Shown here piece after piece: positions 36,951 through 48,934 of a DNA stretch of 64,000 nucleotides. A program made the position numbers and the translations under genes. Source of the DNA: Owenia fusiformis (Eukaryota; Annelida; Polychaeta; Sabellida; Oweniidae); contig CAIIXF020000011.1 of assembly GCA_903813345.2 (NCBI GenBank), forward strand, positions 12,062,842 through 12,126,841, given 5' to 3'. The number at the start of each line of letters is the position of its first letter. Position 1 is the stretch's first letter. Below the pieces are notes generated by a model, which saw only the letters and a list, made by a program, of their open reading frames with translations, was not told where the DNA came from and ran no database searches.

Positions 36951-38228
36951 CAGGTGCTAGTGGGCTGATCACCTCCAAGCTAAAGGTAAATCTGGAAGAA
37001 ATATTGTACATTAGGAAATAAAAATACTGTACTTACTTGAACCCCACATCCTAGAGATATATCTTCCATCACAGACAGTCCTTCTTCAGCAACACACAGA
37101 TATCACCAGAATAACAATATCCTATGAAGATACAGACGCTGCAGGCAGATGGTGCATATTGTAGTTACTCTCATAAACTCCTCGGAGAAACAGAAGCTTA
37201 TCTTCAGGGGAAGAGGAGTGCATCTGAAAGTACATACAAAATAGGAAAAGCTTAGCAGTGGTTTCAATTTTCAACAAGGTTTCAGTGATCAAGACACTAT
37301 AATAACAGGTGGAGGAGGGAATACGAATCTCCAGTGAGATCATCTTTCAGCAGGTTGATCATCTTCCACCAGGTGGATCATCTTCCAGCTGATGGGTCAT
37401 CTTTCAGGGAGTAGCTTGTCTTCAGATGAGTGGCTTGACTTTCAGCAGATGGCTTGTAATCTGGTAGAATGCTCGTATTCCAGGAGCTGGCTAATATTCT
37501 AGTGGGTGCCTCATCTTCCAGTGGATGGCTGGTCTTCAAATGATTTTTATCTTTTTGAGGGTGGTTCCTCTTCCAGAGGATGAATAATCTTCCAGACGGC
37601 ATTTTCTGTTCCAGTTGGTTACTTGGCTTCCAGTTTGTGGTTTAGATTCTAGTGGGCTGATCACCCCCATGCTAAAGGCAAATCTGAAATACTCTAAATT
37701 TGGAAATAAAACTTCTGTACTTACTTGAGCAGGATCCTAGAGACTTTTCTCATCATGAACAAAGCCACTGCAGTCGCACAATGACATCAACAGAATAACA
37801 ACATTTTATGTAGGTACAGGTGCTACAGACACAAGGTCCTTATTGTAGTTACGCTTTGAACCATCTCAGAAAGGGTAGACGTTTCTACCTCCAGGGTAAG
37901 AGAAGTGCATCTGTAAGTACCTGTAAAATATGAAGTCAGCAATGATTTAAATTTTGATTTGTAGTTACAATGCCAAAATGATCGAGCCACTTAACAGGCG
38001 GAGGAGGGAATGCAAGGCATTCCTTTTATTGATCCTAGTAAATATCTCTTGGCCTTGTACCCCTCCCGGCTCAAGATTTACATCATCAAATCAACTAACT
38101 ACCTGAACAGAAGTATCTCTGTAGAACATGAATTAAAATTATGTTTTTGAATATTGAATTGCCCCCACCCCCAAGACCAATAATGAATAGTTTTATTTAT
38201 CTTTTGATATGTAAAGCCAACATACACC

Positions 38229-40734
38229 TTATCTCCACATTTGCTCTACACTATAGCTACCCTCGTCCACGTGGGTGTAACGTTCCTGTTGTTTCTTTAG
38301 TTGCAGACACCTATTAGTACAAGCAATAGCAACATGCTTTGTAGATACAAACACTGCAAACAGCTGACCCAAATCATTGATCCACTCCAAAACATCACAA
38401 CCAGGGTAGAAATTGTTATGACCTGAAAGTACTAAAAAAAGGAAAAAAGTCAGCAATGATTTGACTTTTTTCCTTAAAAGCAATGAGTAAATATACCCAT
38501 CTCACTGAAATGGCCATTTTCAGATATGAGTACATTTACATATTACTTTTAAGAGAATGCATGAACATGCAAAATGTCACCACTGGCCATGTGTTAAAGA
38601 TGCATTTAGTTCCAGTAAGCCGAACACTAACTGATTACTGCCATCAAGAAGTTTCGTCCACTCACCAGTTTGAGAATATAAAAATATGTCAACACTCTGT
38701 AGTGACATAAAAGTCAAATCATTGCCCAGTAAGTACAGTTGATTAAAAACTATAAACAAAAATCATAGCATCACTGAATTAATGGTCAAATTGTTGCTTT
38801 AAAAGCAAGCATTATAATATTCAAATGATCAAGACCAAATTGATAGAACTAGAAATATTTTGTTGGTATAAGTCTCAGAATGAAAATTACCAAACACATG
38901 CAAACAGAACCATTGTTCCCTGTGTTGCACCCAAGAACCTGCTTTGCTGGAAATACAAAAGATATGCTGTAATACTTGTTAAACTTAATATAACAATTTA
39001 CATAAATTGCCCAAAATTAAAATCGAACAGAATGGGAGGGATGGAGTAAGGTAGTAATATATCTTAACTAAGTAATAAAATATTGCTTCCAGCTGTTCCC
39101 TGTGTGGCTGCTACCAAGGTCATTCTTCTGGTGGACGTGTGATTCTGTGCAAGGAGAAAATTCATTTATGAGTAACTTCTGCATGAAACAGTAGTAGTTG
39201 TAGTCCAGAACATTAGTAGTCTTTTATCTTCTTCACAACACCTACATTGAGAAAATGATTTAATTAACTACCTTAACTCCAAAGCATGCAAGGGATTATC
39301 ATTTATTGCAAAAAATAACCTTAAAAATCTGAACAAGTCACCTTTGTCAATCAGAGTCTAGATCATAAATACCTAGACGGTTGATTGCTTTTTGGACCAA
39401 AACATGGTCGCATTTACACTGACCTCAAAACAAGAAAAAAACAAGCTAAATTGAAAAATTGATGAAAGTTAAGATCATCTACCAACTCGCACCAAAAAAG
39501 AGAATGGAAGTCGAAAACTGAGATTAACATACTAAGGTATGTTAAGTCTCAGGTGAAAATGAGTTTACAAAAAAAAATATGAAGACAATATTTTCCAAAT
39601 ATGGCACACGTCTCTTCCATTTTGATATAAACCAGGTGGATTCCATTATTCTTTCATTTCAGAACATAGAATCTGTTAGGAAGCTTTCAGGCCAACACAC
39701 CTTAACAAAGGATCAAACAATGGGTGACCATCCCTTCGCTCATGTCGTATGCTGTCTAGAGAGATTAAGAAGAATAACAAGAATGACATCCTCGGCCATG
39801 CATAATTAGGATACATCACATTAAAAAGATGAAATACAAGACCATACCACTATCAATTCCCAATAGTATCTTTACTGTAACACTGATAAGCAATGTCTAC
39901 CTACCTAAAGAGTGCAAGGTAACATGTATCAACCCCGAGGCCATTCCGTACAGATCCAAGTGGAATCTTGCTGCGTCCTCACAAGATCTCTGGATCACAC
40001 TATATCCGTCATAGCCAACTACTAACATTACAATACCAGCAAGTAAAAATGAGTGGACCTTCACCAGAGATCGACAATACCCCTCCAGAACGACCCAATG
40101 CATGCCGGCACCACAGAATGCATTGAAGAAAGAAAATTCAGAATACCTCCTCCTGGTGGGTGCAAGACCCATCATTTTCACTCGCAAGTAAAGAATGTTT
40201 TCGCCAGCCATCAGAATATAGGCGAAACAAAGAACCAAGCTCAACAATAAGAATCCAACATGGAAACTGTTGGTCGGGACTTACAAGGAATCGATACCTG
40301 AAACCCATGCATCCAGAGATTGATAGACACTGATCATCAGAATCACAGTGGAGGTACTACGAGGAACATCAAACGGTATGACCGAGTAAACCAGAGCTCT
40401 CAATGCAATGGATCAGAATGACCCATGCTCAACAATGCCATTCTTAGATATTCCTCAAAATCAATCGGGACAACATAAAACATGAACAATGGAAGGCCTC
40501 CCAACACTTGATCCAGTGTTAAGACATGTTTAGCAATCCAGCCTCATAGCAGATTCCAGGTTCCTTCACTCCAGAATAATGGGTTGGCCAACAAAATCCA
40601 CTGGTTCAATCAAAATGGAAGGTGTCCCACTAAACCAGAAGAATCGGCCGCTCCTAAATATCATAGAAAACCATAGATGGAATACATGTCTAGCTGGCAG
40701 ATGACCCCATATGGAATGACTAATAGGATAACTC
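38229..40734 (-). pseudogene. Array gene copy 5
   Basis: Exons follow copy 1 shifted by 19512 bp: last exon ending at stop 38229, 38696-38666, 38946-38891, 39144-39115, 39241-39177, 39755-39701, and the large exon ending at 39905. It carries AAAAGATATG, TTAATTAACT and AACAAGCTAAA, the variants also seen in the right half of the unit 3 duplication. Like copy 1 it has the TGA in the upstream frame (CCTCATAGCAG on plus). Splice sites, TAA and poly(A) signal are as in the others. Confidence 0.55.
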
Positions 40735-40807
40735 AACAAATTTACTTAACTTAGGTGACAGGATCATCGCGATGAAGCTCATCTTTAGGTAGTGGATTCA
40801 AGGAGGT

Positions 40808-41720
40808 GACTCATCTTCCAGTGGATGGCTCCTCTTCCAGTGGGTGGCTCCTCTTCCAGTGGGTGGCTCCTCTTCCATGGGATTGCTCCTCTTCCAGCAA
40901 GTTGCGCCTCTTCCAGCGAGTTGCTCCTCTTCCAGCGAGTCGCTCCTCTTCCAGCGGGTTGTTCATCTTCCAGTGAGTTGCTCCTCTTCCAGTGAGTTGC
41001 TCTTCCAGTGAGTTGCTCCTCTTCCAGTGAGTTGCTCCTCTTCCAGTGAGTTGCTTCTCTTCCAGTGAGTTGCTCATCTTCCAGTGAGTTGCTCATCTTC
41101 CAGTGGGTTGCTCCTCTTCCAGTGGGTTGTTCATCTTATCTTGCAGCGGGTGGCTTATCTTCCAGCGGGTTGCTCCTCTTCCAGTGAGTTGCTCCTCTTC
41201 CAGTGAGTTGCTCCTCTTCTAGTGGGTGGCTCCTCTTCCATGGGATTGCTTATCTTCCAGCGGGTGGATCGTCTTCCAGCGGGTCGTTCATCTTCCAGCG
41301 GGTGGATCATCTTCCAGCGGGTGGATCATCTTCCAGCGGGTGCATCATCTTCAAGCGGGTGGATCATCTTCCAGGGGTGGATCATCTTCCAGCGGGTGGA
41401 TCATTTTCCAGCAGGTGGATCATCTTTCAGTGGGTTGTTCATCTTCCAGTGGGTTGCTCATCTTCCAATGAGTTGCTCATCTGCCAGTGAGTTGCTCATC
41501 TTCCAGTGAGTTGCTCATCTTCCAGTGAGTTACCTATCTTCAAGTGGGTTGCTCATCTTCCAGTGAGTTGCTCCTCTTTCAGTGAGTTGCTCATCTTCCA
41601 GTGAGTTGCTCATCTTCCATTGGATGAATTATCTTCCAGTGGTTGGATCATCTTCAACTGGGAACTTGGCTTTTCAATGGGCGACTTGTCTTGCAGTGTG
41701 TGGCTTCCAGTGTGTGGCTC
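40808..41720. repeat. Minisatellite block 5 (diverged right edge)
   Basis: About 40 units of 19 bp, but with rearranged zones: a repeated CTTATCTTGCAGCGGGTGG start, a run of GGTGGATCATCTTCCAGCG units, and a missing CGAG zone. The 16-bp short unit is near 41003. It is less like blocks 2-4 than they are like one another. Confidence 0.9.
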
Positions 41721-42269
41721 AGGTGCTAGTGGGATGATCACCTTCAAGCTAAAGGTAAATCTGGAAGAAATATTGTACATTAGATAATAAAAATACTGTA
41801 CTTACTTGAACTGCATACCGATATATCTTCCATCCCGGACAATGCTTCTTCAGTAACACACAGATATCACCAGATTAACAATATCCTATGCAGGTACGGG
41901 CGCTGCAGGCAGATAGTGCATATTGTAGTTACTCTCTGAAACTCCTCGGAAAGGACAGAAACTTATTTCGGGGGAAAAGGAGTGCATCTGAAAGTACATA
42001 CAAAAAAGGAAAAGTTAGCAATGGTTTCAATTTTTAATTTTTCAACAAGACTTCACTGATCAAGACACTTCCATAACAGAGGGGAGGAGGGAATGCAAGA
42101 CATTCCTTGTATTGATTCTAGTAAATCTGTCTTAGCCTTGCACCACTCCGGGTCCAGATTTACATCATCAAGTCAACTGCCTGAAGAGAAGTATCTCTGT
42201 AGAGGTGAATCTGGTCTATATATTCTATTTCTTAGAACATGAATTATAATATTGTTTTTGAGTATTGAT
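41721..42269. repeat. Diverged partial unit 6, left piece (exon C relic)
   Basis: Homologous to the part of a unit from exon A onward but clearly more diverged. Exon C (41997-41806, minus) has acceptor ACTTTCAG before ATGCAC and donor TTCAA/GTAAGT. From about 42060 the sequence matches the region left of the gene in each unit (GGAGGAGGGAATGCAAG). It is cut by a foldback insertion at 42270. Confidence 0.8.
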
Positions 42270-42770
42270 ACTGGTGATCACTCAATTAAGCTGGTAAACA
42301 AACGTTTCGGTAACAAAATGTCGTAACGTCGAAGGTATGATTTTTCTTTTTTCCCTATTCCACGCGTTGTAGGCAGAATCTCCACGACGTTTTTTCTCAC
42401 AAACGTGTATCAGTATCATATGTTTTAGAAAATGTACATGTTTGCGAAAAAATAGCTCAGAAGACAACCGAATCGTCGATTTAATTCCTCACTTAAGTTA
42501 CAGAAAAGGTTTGGGTTAAAAGTGTAGATCTTAACTGTTTTTTTCGAAATACCGTTTCTGCAACTTAGTGAGGAATTAATTCAACGATTCTGTTTTCTTC
42601 TGAACTATTTGTTCCCAAATGTGTAGTTGAACACATGTTACTGATACACGTTTCTGTTAAAAATGCCGTGAGAATTCTGCCTTCAAGGTGTGAAATAAGG
42701 AAAAAAGAAAAATCGTAGCTTCGATGTTCCGACATTTTGTTACCGAAACGTTTGTTTCGGTAACCAGCGT
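42270..42770. mobile_element. Foldback element, CTGGTGATC family, copy 2
   Basis: Two long arms of roughly 240 bp face each other. ACGTCGAAGGTATGATTTTT on the left pairs with a complement ending near 42735, and GAATTAATTCAACGATTCTG pairs near 42475. It is the same family as 53576-54104. The right terminus is truncated: the sequence passes from TAACCAGCG straight into minisatellite-like CTTCCAGTGG. Confidence 0.85.
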
Positions 42771-43250
42771 CTTCCAGTGGATGGATCTTCTTCTAGAGGG
42801 CAGCCCCAGGAAGGCAGCTTGCCTTCAAATGGGGAACTTTACTTCCAGTTTGTGGCTCAGGGGCCTAATTTATGAAAGATTCTAGTGCAGTGGGCTGATG
42901 ACCTCCAAACTAAAGATAAATCTGGAAAAAATATTGTACATTAGGAAATAAAAATACTGTACTTACTTGAACTGCATCCTAGAGATGTATCTTCCACACT
43001 AGACAATGCTTCTTCAGTAAAACAGATATCACCAGAATAACAATATCATATGCAGATACAGGCGCTGCAGGGAGATGGTGCATATTGTAGTTACATTGTA
43101 CCTTCTAAAACCTCACAGAAAGGACAGAAACATATCTTTAAAGGAAGAGGAGTGCATCTGAAAGTACATACAAAAAAGGAAAGGTTAGCAATGATTTAAT
43201 TTTTCAATTTTTAAGAAGGCTTCGGTGATCAAGACATTTCCATAACATAG
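42771..43250. repeat. Diverged partial unit, right piece (exon D relic)
   Basis: A second degenerate copy of the 41660-42060 region: TGGGCTGATGACCTCCAAAC, then exon D (43157-42967, minus) with acceptor ACTTTCAG before ATGCAC and donor TTCAA/GTAAGT. Stops occur in all frames. Confidence 0.75.
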
Positions 43251-45980
43251 GCGATTAAAACTTAGCATGTGCTTTATACACTTTTCAGTGATACTATTTT
43301 TGGAAAGATTTAATTTGATCTAACATATTTTCTTTATATTAAGAAAACTTTTTTGAAGAGATTGCTATACCTGTACATGATATTTTCTGATACAAAGTAA
43401 AGTATGAAAGTCATGTGACCCCTTGGTTTTTTCAGGAAAGCCGAGGGTATATTACATGATGTCTTTCCTTAGTAAAAAGGTCAATAGTAACTCCAGAACA
43501 ATCTGATATTTCATGAAAAAATTCTCAAACTTCCTCAACAACACTGGACTGTCTATATAATTAATTCATAATTCACTAAACACAAGATGCAATAAGTATG
43601 CTTTTCAGAGAAAATGATAAAGAACACCCATCAGTGGTGGATCCAGGGGATGGGGCCCATGGGGGCGTGCATGTCTACATACCTGTACTTTTTTGTACCA
43701 GAAAGCTAGGATGAAGAAAAGTCATTTTCTTCATCCTAGCAGAAAATAACATATGCAGGTAGTCCAATAGCATTTTTTAAAATGTTTTCTTCCATAATCA
43801 CCTTGGACATTTACAATGCTCTCGTGCCTTCAATAAAGTAATTCCAAATTGCAAACATTTTCTTTATAATATAAAAGCTTGGATTATGATGTTCACAACG
43901 CAGAAAAGGACAGGTGGCAGTAAACCCCTCTTTTAGCCCCCCTACAAAACAAGTATATATTGACATGGAATTGAAGAGGAAGTATGACTTATCACTTGAA
44001 ATGTGATTCCTGAGAATTTTGACATTTGACCTTATCATTAGGGTGGTTTAAAGGTCAACTTTGAGAGATGCTATTTTTGTCAAAATTTTGCTGTTTTCTA
44101 ATACAAGAAATGAAAGCAATTGGCTTAATTTTGATTGTGACTGATAATAAGACATGTGAATGGAAATAAAAATATTTTTAATAAATTCTCACGGGCAATT
44201 ACATGAAAATCTTGAGAATAAATCCCCATATGGGCATTTTTGGGGGGACTAAATTTTCCTGTTTCAAAAATGAAGGTTCTTGTTGCCTTTTGAGACTCCA
44301 ACAGTATCCTAATATAAGCATGTTTTAAGAGTTGGGATGTGATTATTATTTTGAATGCCCATTGGCAATTAGGATAATATGGCTGCAATTAAATGCACAC
44401 AAGGGCACTTCCATGAGAATAGATTTTCTTATTTCAATTGCTTCTCGCCAGTTTTCTAAACATGTTTGCCATATTCTAAATAGTTATAGGGTCACTTTTA
44501 ATAAATGCCCATTGGCATTTGCATTGGAATTTGAAATTAAATGTCTGTATGGAGACTTAGTTTTAAAGTTATTTGCCAATTTGCAGTTCCCATATTTGAA
44601 TTTCAATATATGAGCCAGGCCACAGGAAAAGGGGTCTTATCACAGATTTTTTCAATATTCTTATTTTTGTTTATCTTAAAAAGCACAAAGAGACCTTTCA
44701 AATGAGCCATGACTTACACTGTATGTTTTAACAATTTTTCCTCGCATATATAGACCAAAATGTCGGATTTGAATTTAGCACATTTCCCTCTTAATCTTGG
44801 GCACAATTTTGGCTCTGTAGAACAATTTTAATTTTTGTGATAAGACCGGTTTTCCAATGGCCGGGCTCATATATCATAAAATATAAGGCAGCATCATGTA
44901 TTAATGGCATGACACTCAAAGGATTGCCTAAAATAATTTTTACTTATTCCCTATTTAGAAAAACACTTAGGCCATTCAAAGATTTTTTATTATTAATGTC
45001 ACTAAATTCTATGTTTTTCTCTGTACTTGTAATGCATATAAATGACAGAGGGAATTGTGATCTTGAATTATATTGTAGTGAAATGAGTTCCAAGATTGAT
45101 TAAAAACTACATGTATATAAGCTTTAGTATTATCTTCATTATCAAAGTCATCTGAATCAAGAGGTGTTACTTGCTTTGCCACAATGTGTTATTGCATTTT
45201 CACTATTAAATAATATATAAAACCCTTTAAATAAATAAAGGTTTTGTAGTTTTGAATATAAGGCTCTTCATCAGAATGCCAACATATAATTATTAATTTT
45301 GGATGGCCTAATCTGTACATGCAGTTATGTAGTGTACATGTATGCCCAGGTTAGCAGCCATATTGAAAACATAAACCAGTCAGCCTTATTTTCATTACAA
45401 AAGTTAAGTTTTAGTGGTGAGCCCACACTCCAACAACAATGATATTTGCAGAGAAGATACTTTACAGTCTCTGCATTATACAGTTTCAATATCTTTTTTG
45501 TGGGAGTGTGGGCTGATGGTTAAATTTTCAACGAAAGGATATGAGCACCATGCTAAAACTTGATAACAAAGTGAACAAAAAATGAAAATGTTTTCCAGAT
45601 TTGCATTGGCAAACTTCATACATAGCTAGATTTTGTTACTGTTCTACTCCGAATGCTTGTAAGCAATATGTTCCATTAATAAATTGTATGTAATGATAAG
45701 TCTTGATATTATTCTGATGGTAAACATAGTGTGTACCCATATTCAGAGAGCCTTGTGATAGGGGTTCTTACTGCCAATTTTTCAAATAAACTGAAAAATA
45801 ATGCCACTTTTTGAAATTGCACATCTCAAGAAAAATGGTTTATCTACAACTTGCAATCGGTTTTAAAAGTAAATGGAAGAATGAGTTTTTTTTTAAAAGT
45901 CTAAGTGGACCAATAGTCTTCAAATTGATACTGATACCATAGTCTACTTCTACATGTATCAAATATATATTAATATATGT
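43251..45980. other. Non-coding stretch with hairpins
   Basis: It holds a perfect hairpin at 43705-43740 (arms GCTAGGATGAAGAAAA, 4-base loop) and an imperfect inverted repeat at about 45420-45524 (AGCCCACACTCC and complement). No frame with domain-like sequence was seen, and the short open frames (for example 44332-44613) look random. Confidence 0.5.
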
Positions 45981-47476
45981 ACAGCCCATTTCACTGTTTA
46001 ATTGTGTCAGTAAAACCTAAAAAAATAAGAAATGAAAGCATTATTATGCAATAATATATGGAAAGTATATTCCTATTGTACATAGATGACATTTGTTTAC
46101 CTTGGATTGCTTCTAGTTTGGCTAATAAAGTGTCTGGCCTCTTATATTTTGATGCTTCTCTGCCATAGTATTTTCAAAAAGATTAAGTTGGAGTGGTACT
46201 TAACAGGAAATGACAAAACATAAATGACAAAAATGTGGCCTTTTCGACATTTTTTGAACAAAGATAACAGAGTTCTGTTTTGACCTCCAGACAACTCCAA
46301 TAGTTCCACATATCATTTACAGGACCAGGATCACAATGTCCATGGTCAGAATAACCCTACAGTAAAATTTTAAATATTTGGAACTACTTTGAATTTGAAA
46401 AATAAGCAATCAAATGACTATACTGCAACAGTATATGAAAAAATGGAAACATATTTACAAGTCCTAACTTTCGTATATTTCAGATAGTTATGTATAATGT
46501 TCAGCAAAGCCTTGGCCTTTTGTAATTTAGGGAGTTTCAGCCATGTTAATTTTTCCGAAAATAACATGGCAGAGAAACATCAAAATACAAGAGGCCACAG
46601 ATATGATAGCCAAACTCCAAAACAAACTAAAATATACAAAAGTTAAGCCTTTGTAAGTGTTTTTTATTTTTACATACATCTACTGGTTCAATATTGTCCT
46701 TTGATTGCTTATTTTTTAAATTCAAAGTAGTAACTAACATTTAAAATTTTACTGTAAACATGATGAAATATAACTTTCAGTCCGCTGAAAATGTGACTGA
46801 ATAATAGCTTAAAAGTAGCAGATGGGTAACTGAACAGAATCTTTTGAATTTTTCAAAAAATGTACCCAATATATTGCTCTAACTGGTACAATCTTCGAAA
46901 TTTTAGAAAATTGTCTGAAACAAAAATGGCGGTAATAAAAAGGAAAATAGATCGCCTTTCAATTCATTTTTTTCATTTTTTCTGATATCACATGTTCAAA
47001 GATTGTATTAGTAATAAAGTGGGCACATCTTGGAAAAATTCAAAAGATTCTGTTCATTGACCTTTGCTAATCTCCTACTTTTAGCTATTTTCCAGTCACA
47101 TTTTCAGTGGGCTGAAAAAGTTATCATATTTAGGGTCATTCAGACCATTTACATTGTGATCCTTGTCCTGTAAATGATATTTGGAACTATTTGAATTGAG
47201 TGGAGGTCAAAACCCGGGGGTCAAAACAGAACTCCGTTATCTTTGTTCAAAAAATGTCAAGTACCACTGCACCTAACATGGCTCGAATTACAAGAGGGCA
47301 CAGGCCCCGGGGCACAGGCTTACCTATTGCACAAAAAACTATCTAATCTGAAATATACAAATGTCATCCATGTACAATATGAATATACTTTTCCATATAT
47401 TATTGCACAATGTCAATGGTCTCCGGATTCTTTAATTTGGGGCCTAGTGACGCATTAAAACAGTGAAATGGGCTGT
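45981..47476. mobile_element. Nested foldback element of about 1.5 kb
   Basis: The outer arms start ACAGCCCATTTCACTGTTTA and end with the inverse complement (47442-47476). A second long inverted repeat, related to 13266-13830 and 16692-16800, lies inside at about 46190-47275. Inner arms also pair, for example GGCCTCTTATATTTTGATG near 46136 with its complement near 46580. No transposase frame is present. Confidence 0.75.
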
Positions 47477-47538
47477 AGATGAAGCTTATATTATCTACTT
47501 TATGAACATGAAGGTTATCAATCGTTAGGATTATTATA

Positions 47539-47832
47539 TCAATGAGAAATATTACAAAATTTGGGATAAATTCTCACCAAGTGTTCCTCCATTATGTCCT
47601 TCTCCAATCTACAATCTGATTGGTTAGTGTAAGAAATGGCGGGAAATAATAGGGAGCATATATTATTGCATATTAAATTAGAGCAATTGATCACGGTGGG
47701 TAACTTTAACGCGCCGCCTCGAGCGCACCATATGCCCGGCGCTACTACCAACCAACCAAGTGCGTAAGATATCAAAAGTAACGCCCATCCTAACCCATCT
47801 AGATTTTCGATATTTTTATATTTTTGAGACAT
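47539..47832 (-). promoter_or_regulatory. Possible promoter/first exon (weak)
   Basis: On the minus strand TTTCCCGCC (E2F-like) is followed closely by ACCAATCAG (a CCAAT box) and then ATGGAGGAACACTTG directly before GTGAGA, a plausible donor. A longer open frame (97 codons) covers this stretch but may just be promoter DNA. No downstream exon was identified toward lower coordinates, so this remains a guess. Confidence 0.2.
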
Positions 47833-47839
47833 CTCGCCA

Positions 47840-48470
47840 TTTGAAATCTCGGTAGTAAAACTTCTTATTTTGTACTTGTAAAAAGTAGGTCACTAAATTT
47901 TCTCGTTTTTGATACATTTGATAAGCCTCCACTCTTTTCTCGGTACATCAGTGCACTCTTTGAGCAAAATTGAAAGATTTGGACAATATGTGTTACATAT
48001 TTGTAACATGTGACTCTATTATTCATTATTCACATCAAAATAGCGGAAAGCACACATCGACTTTATCGTATTTGTTTATACGTTTATGTTATAAAACCAT
48101 ACATACCTTCAGTATCCCAGCGCTTGACCTCCAATAGAAACTGCTGTTGCTTGTCGAAATCTGTGGCTTTTTCAGCTCCTCTTTAGATATTCAGCTGCTA
48201 AAGTGTTAGGAACTTACTGTATACATTTAGCTCGTGTCTATTTCCGCGGTTCTTCAAGTCTATGTAATCGTTAGGTTCTGTCACTGTCGGCAAGTAATTT
48301 CTTGACATTTTTGTAGACTGCATCTCTGTTTTCCCCTTTCAGATCTCGTTTGAAAGAAGTAAAAGAATCCCGCCATGATAAACGTCCAGTTTCAGTTTGC
48401 GATCAGATAAAAAAAACTATGTACACCTCCACGTGTCAAAGCTCAGAATGAAGTTACATGCTGCTCTATT
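47840..48470. other. Non-coding stretch, nothing recognised
   Basis: No repeats, splice patterns or domain-like frames could be supported here. Confidence 0.4.
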
Positions 48471-48763
48471 GCCTTGGTCACAATTGCTCCAATTTTCTCT
48501 ACGGCGCCCTGCCGATTGAGTATTTTGTTTAAAATTGAATACAATATTGAGCAAAACACTCAATCGGCCGGGCGCCGGCCGATGGATCGGGGCAAATGTG
48601 ACCCAGGCATCACCAAGGCATTATGCCTTGGTCACATATGCTCCGATCCATCGGCCGGCGCCCGGCCGATTGAGTGTTTTGTTCAATATTGTATTCAATT
48701 TTGAACAAAATACTCAATCGGCCGGGCGCCGTAGTGGAAATCGGAGCAAATGTGACCAAGGCA
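48471..48763. mobile_element. Two head-to-head palindromic MITEs with GCCTTGGTCACA ends
   Basis: Ends read GCCTTGGTCACAATTGCTCC on the left and GAGCAAATGTGACCAAGGC on the right. A junction at 48610-48630 (AAGGCATTATGCCTT) has a further copy of each end. Each half contains CAATCGGCCGGGCGCC and a TTGAATACAATATTGA-type core, so 48540-48705 forms a big hairpin centred on about 48622. The open frames 48474-48704 and 48535-49023 come from this symmetry. Confidence 0.75.
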
Positions 48764-48786
48764 TTACATGCATTCATCACTTTGGA

Positions 48787-48855
48787 TCAACTGGAAACGA
48801 AGACACAATGCCTCGATTCAACATGGCCGGACTTCCGGAAACAAATTTTGGTAAG
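48787..48855 (+). other. Exon-like segment, plus-strand member of an inverted pair
   Basis: It reads FNMAGLPETNF in frame and is followed by TTTTG/GTAAGA, a good donor. An inverted relative lies at 49862-49930. The function is unknown. It might be the 5' coding exon of a gene, or part of an element with long inverted ends. Confidence 0.3.
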
Positions 48856-48934
48856 ATCATTTGTTTTCTCGATTCATCTAAATTGCTTTCCTCCTTCAAA
48901 TTTCATTTGGATATTTTACCTCATAAAACGCAAT

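Larger units (their letters stand above)
16818..41720. repeat. Large tandem array: five ~4.5-5.6 kb units
   Basis: Unit starts, taken at the first minisatellite repeat, are 16818, 21294, 25811, 31430, 36138 and 40808. The spacings are about 4476, 4517, 5619, 4708 and 4670 bp. Each unit holds, left to right, a 19-bp minisatellite, degenerate exon A, a degenerate minisatellite-like spacer, degenerate exon B, then a minus-strand multi-exon gene. Interior units differ by scattered single bases. Unit 3 is longer because of an 837-bp internal duplication. The first and last minisatellite blocks are the most diverged. Confidence 0.95.
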
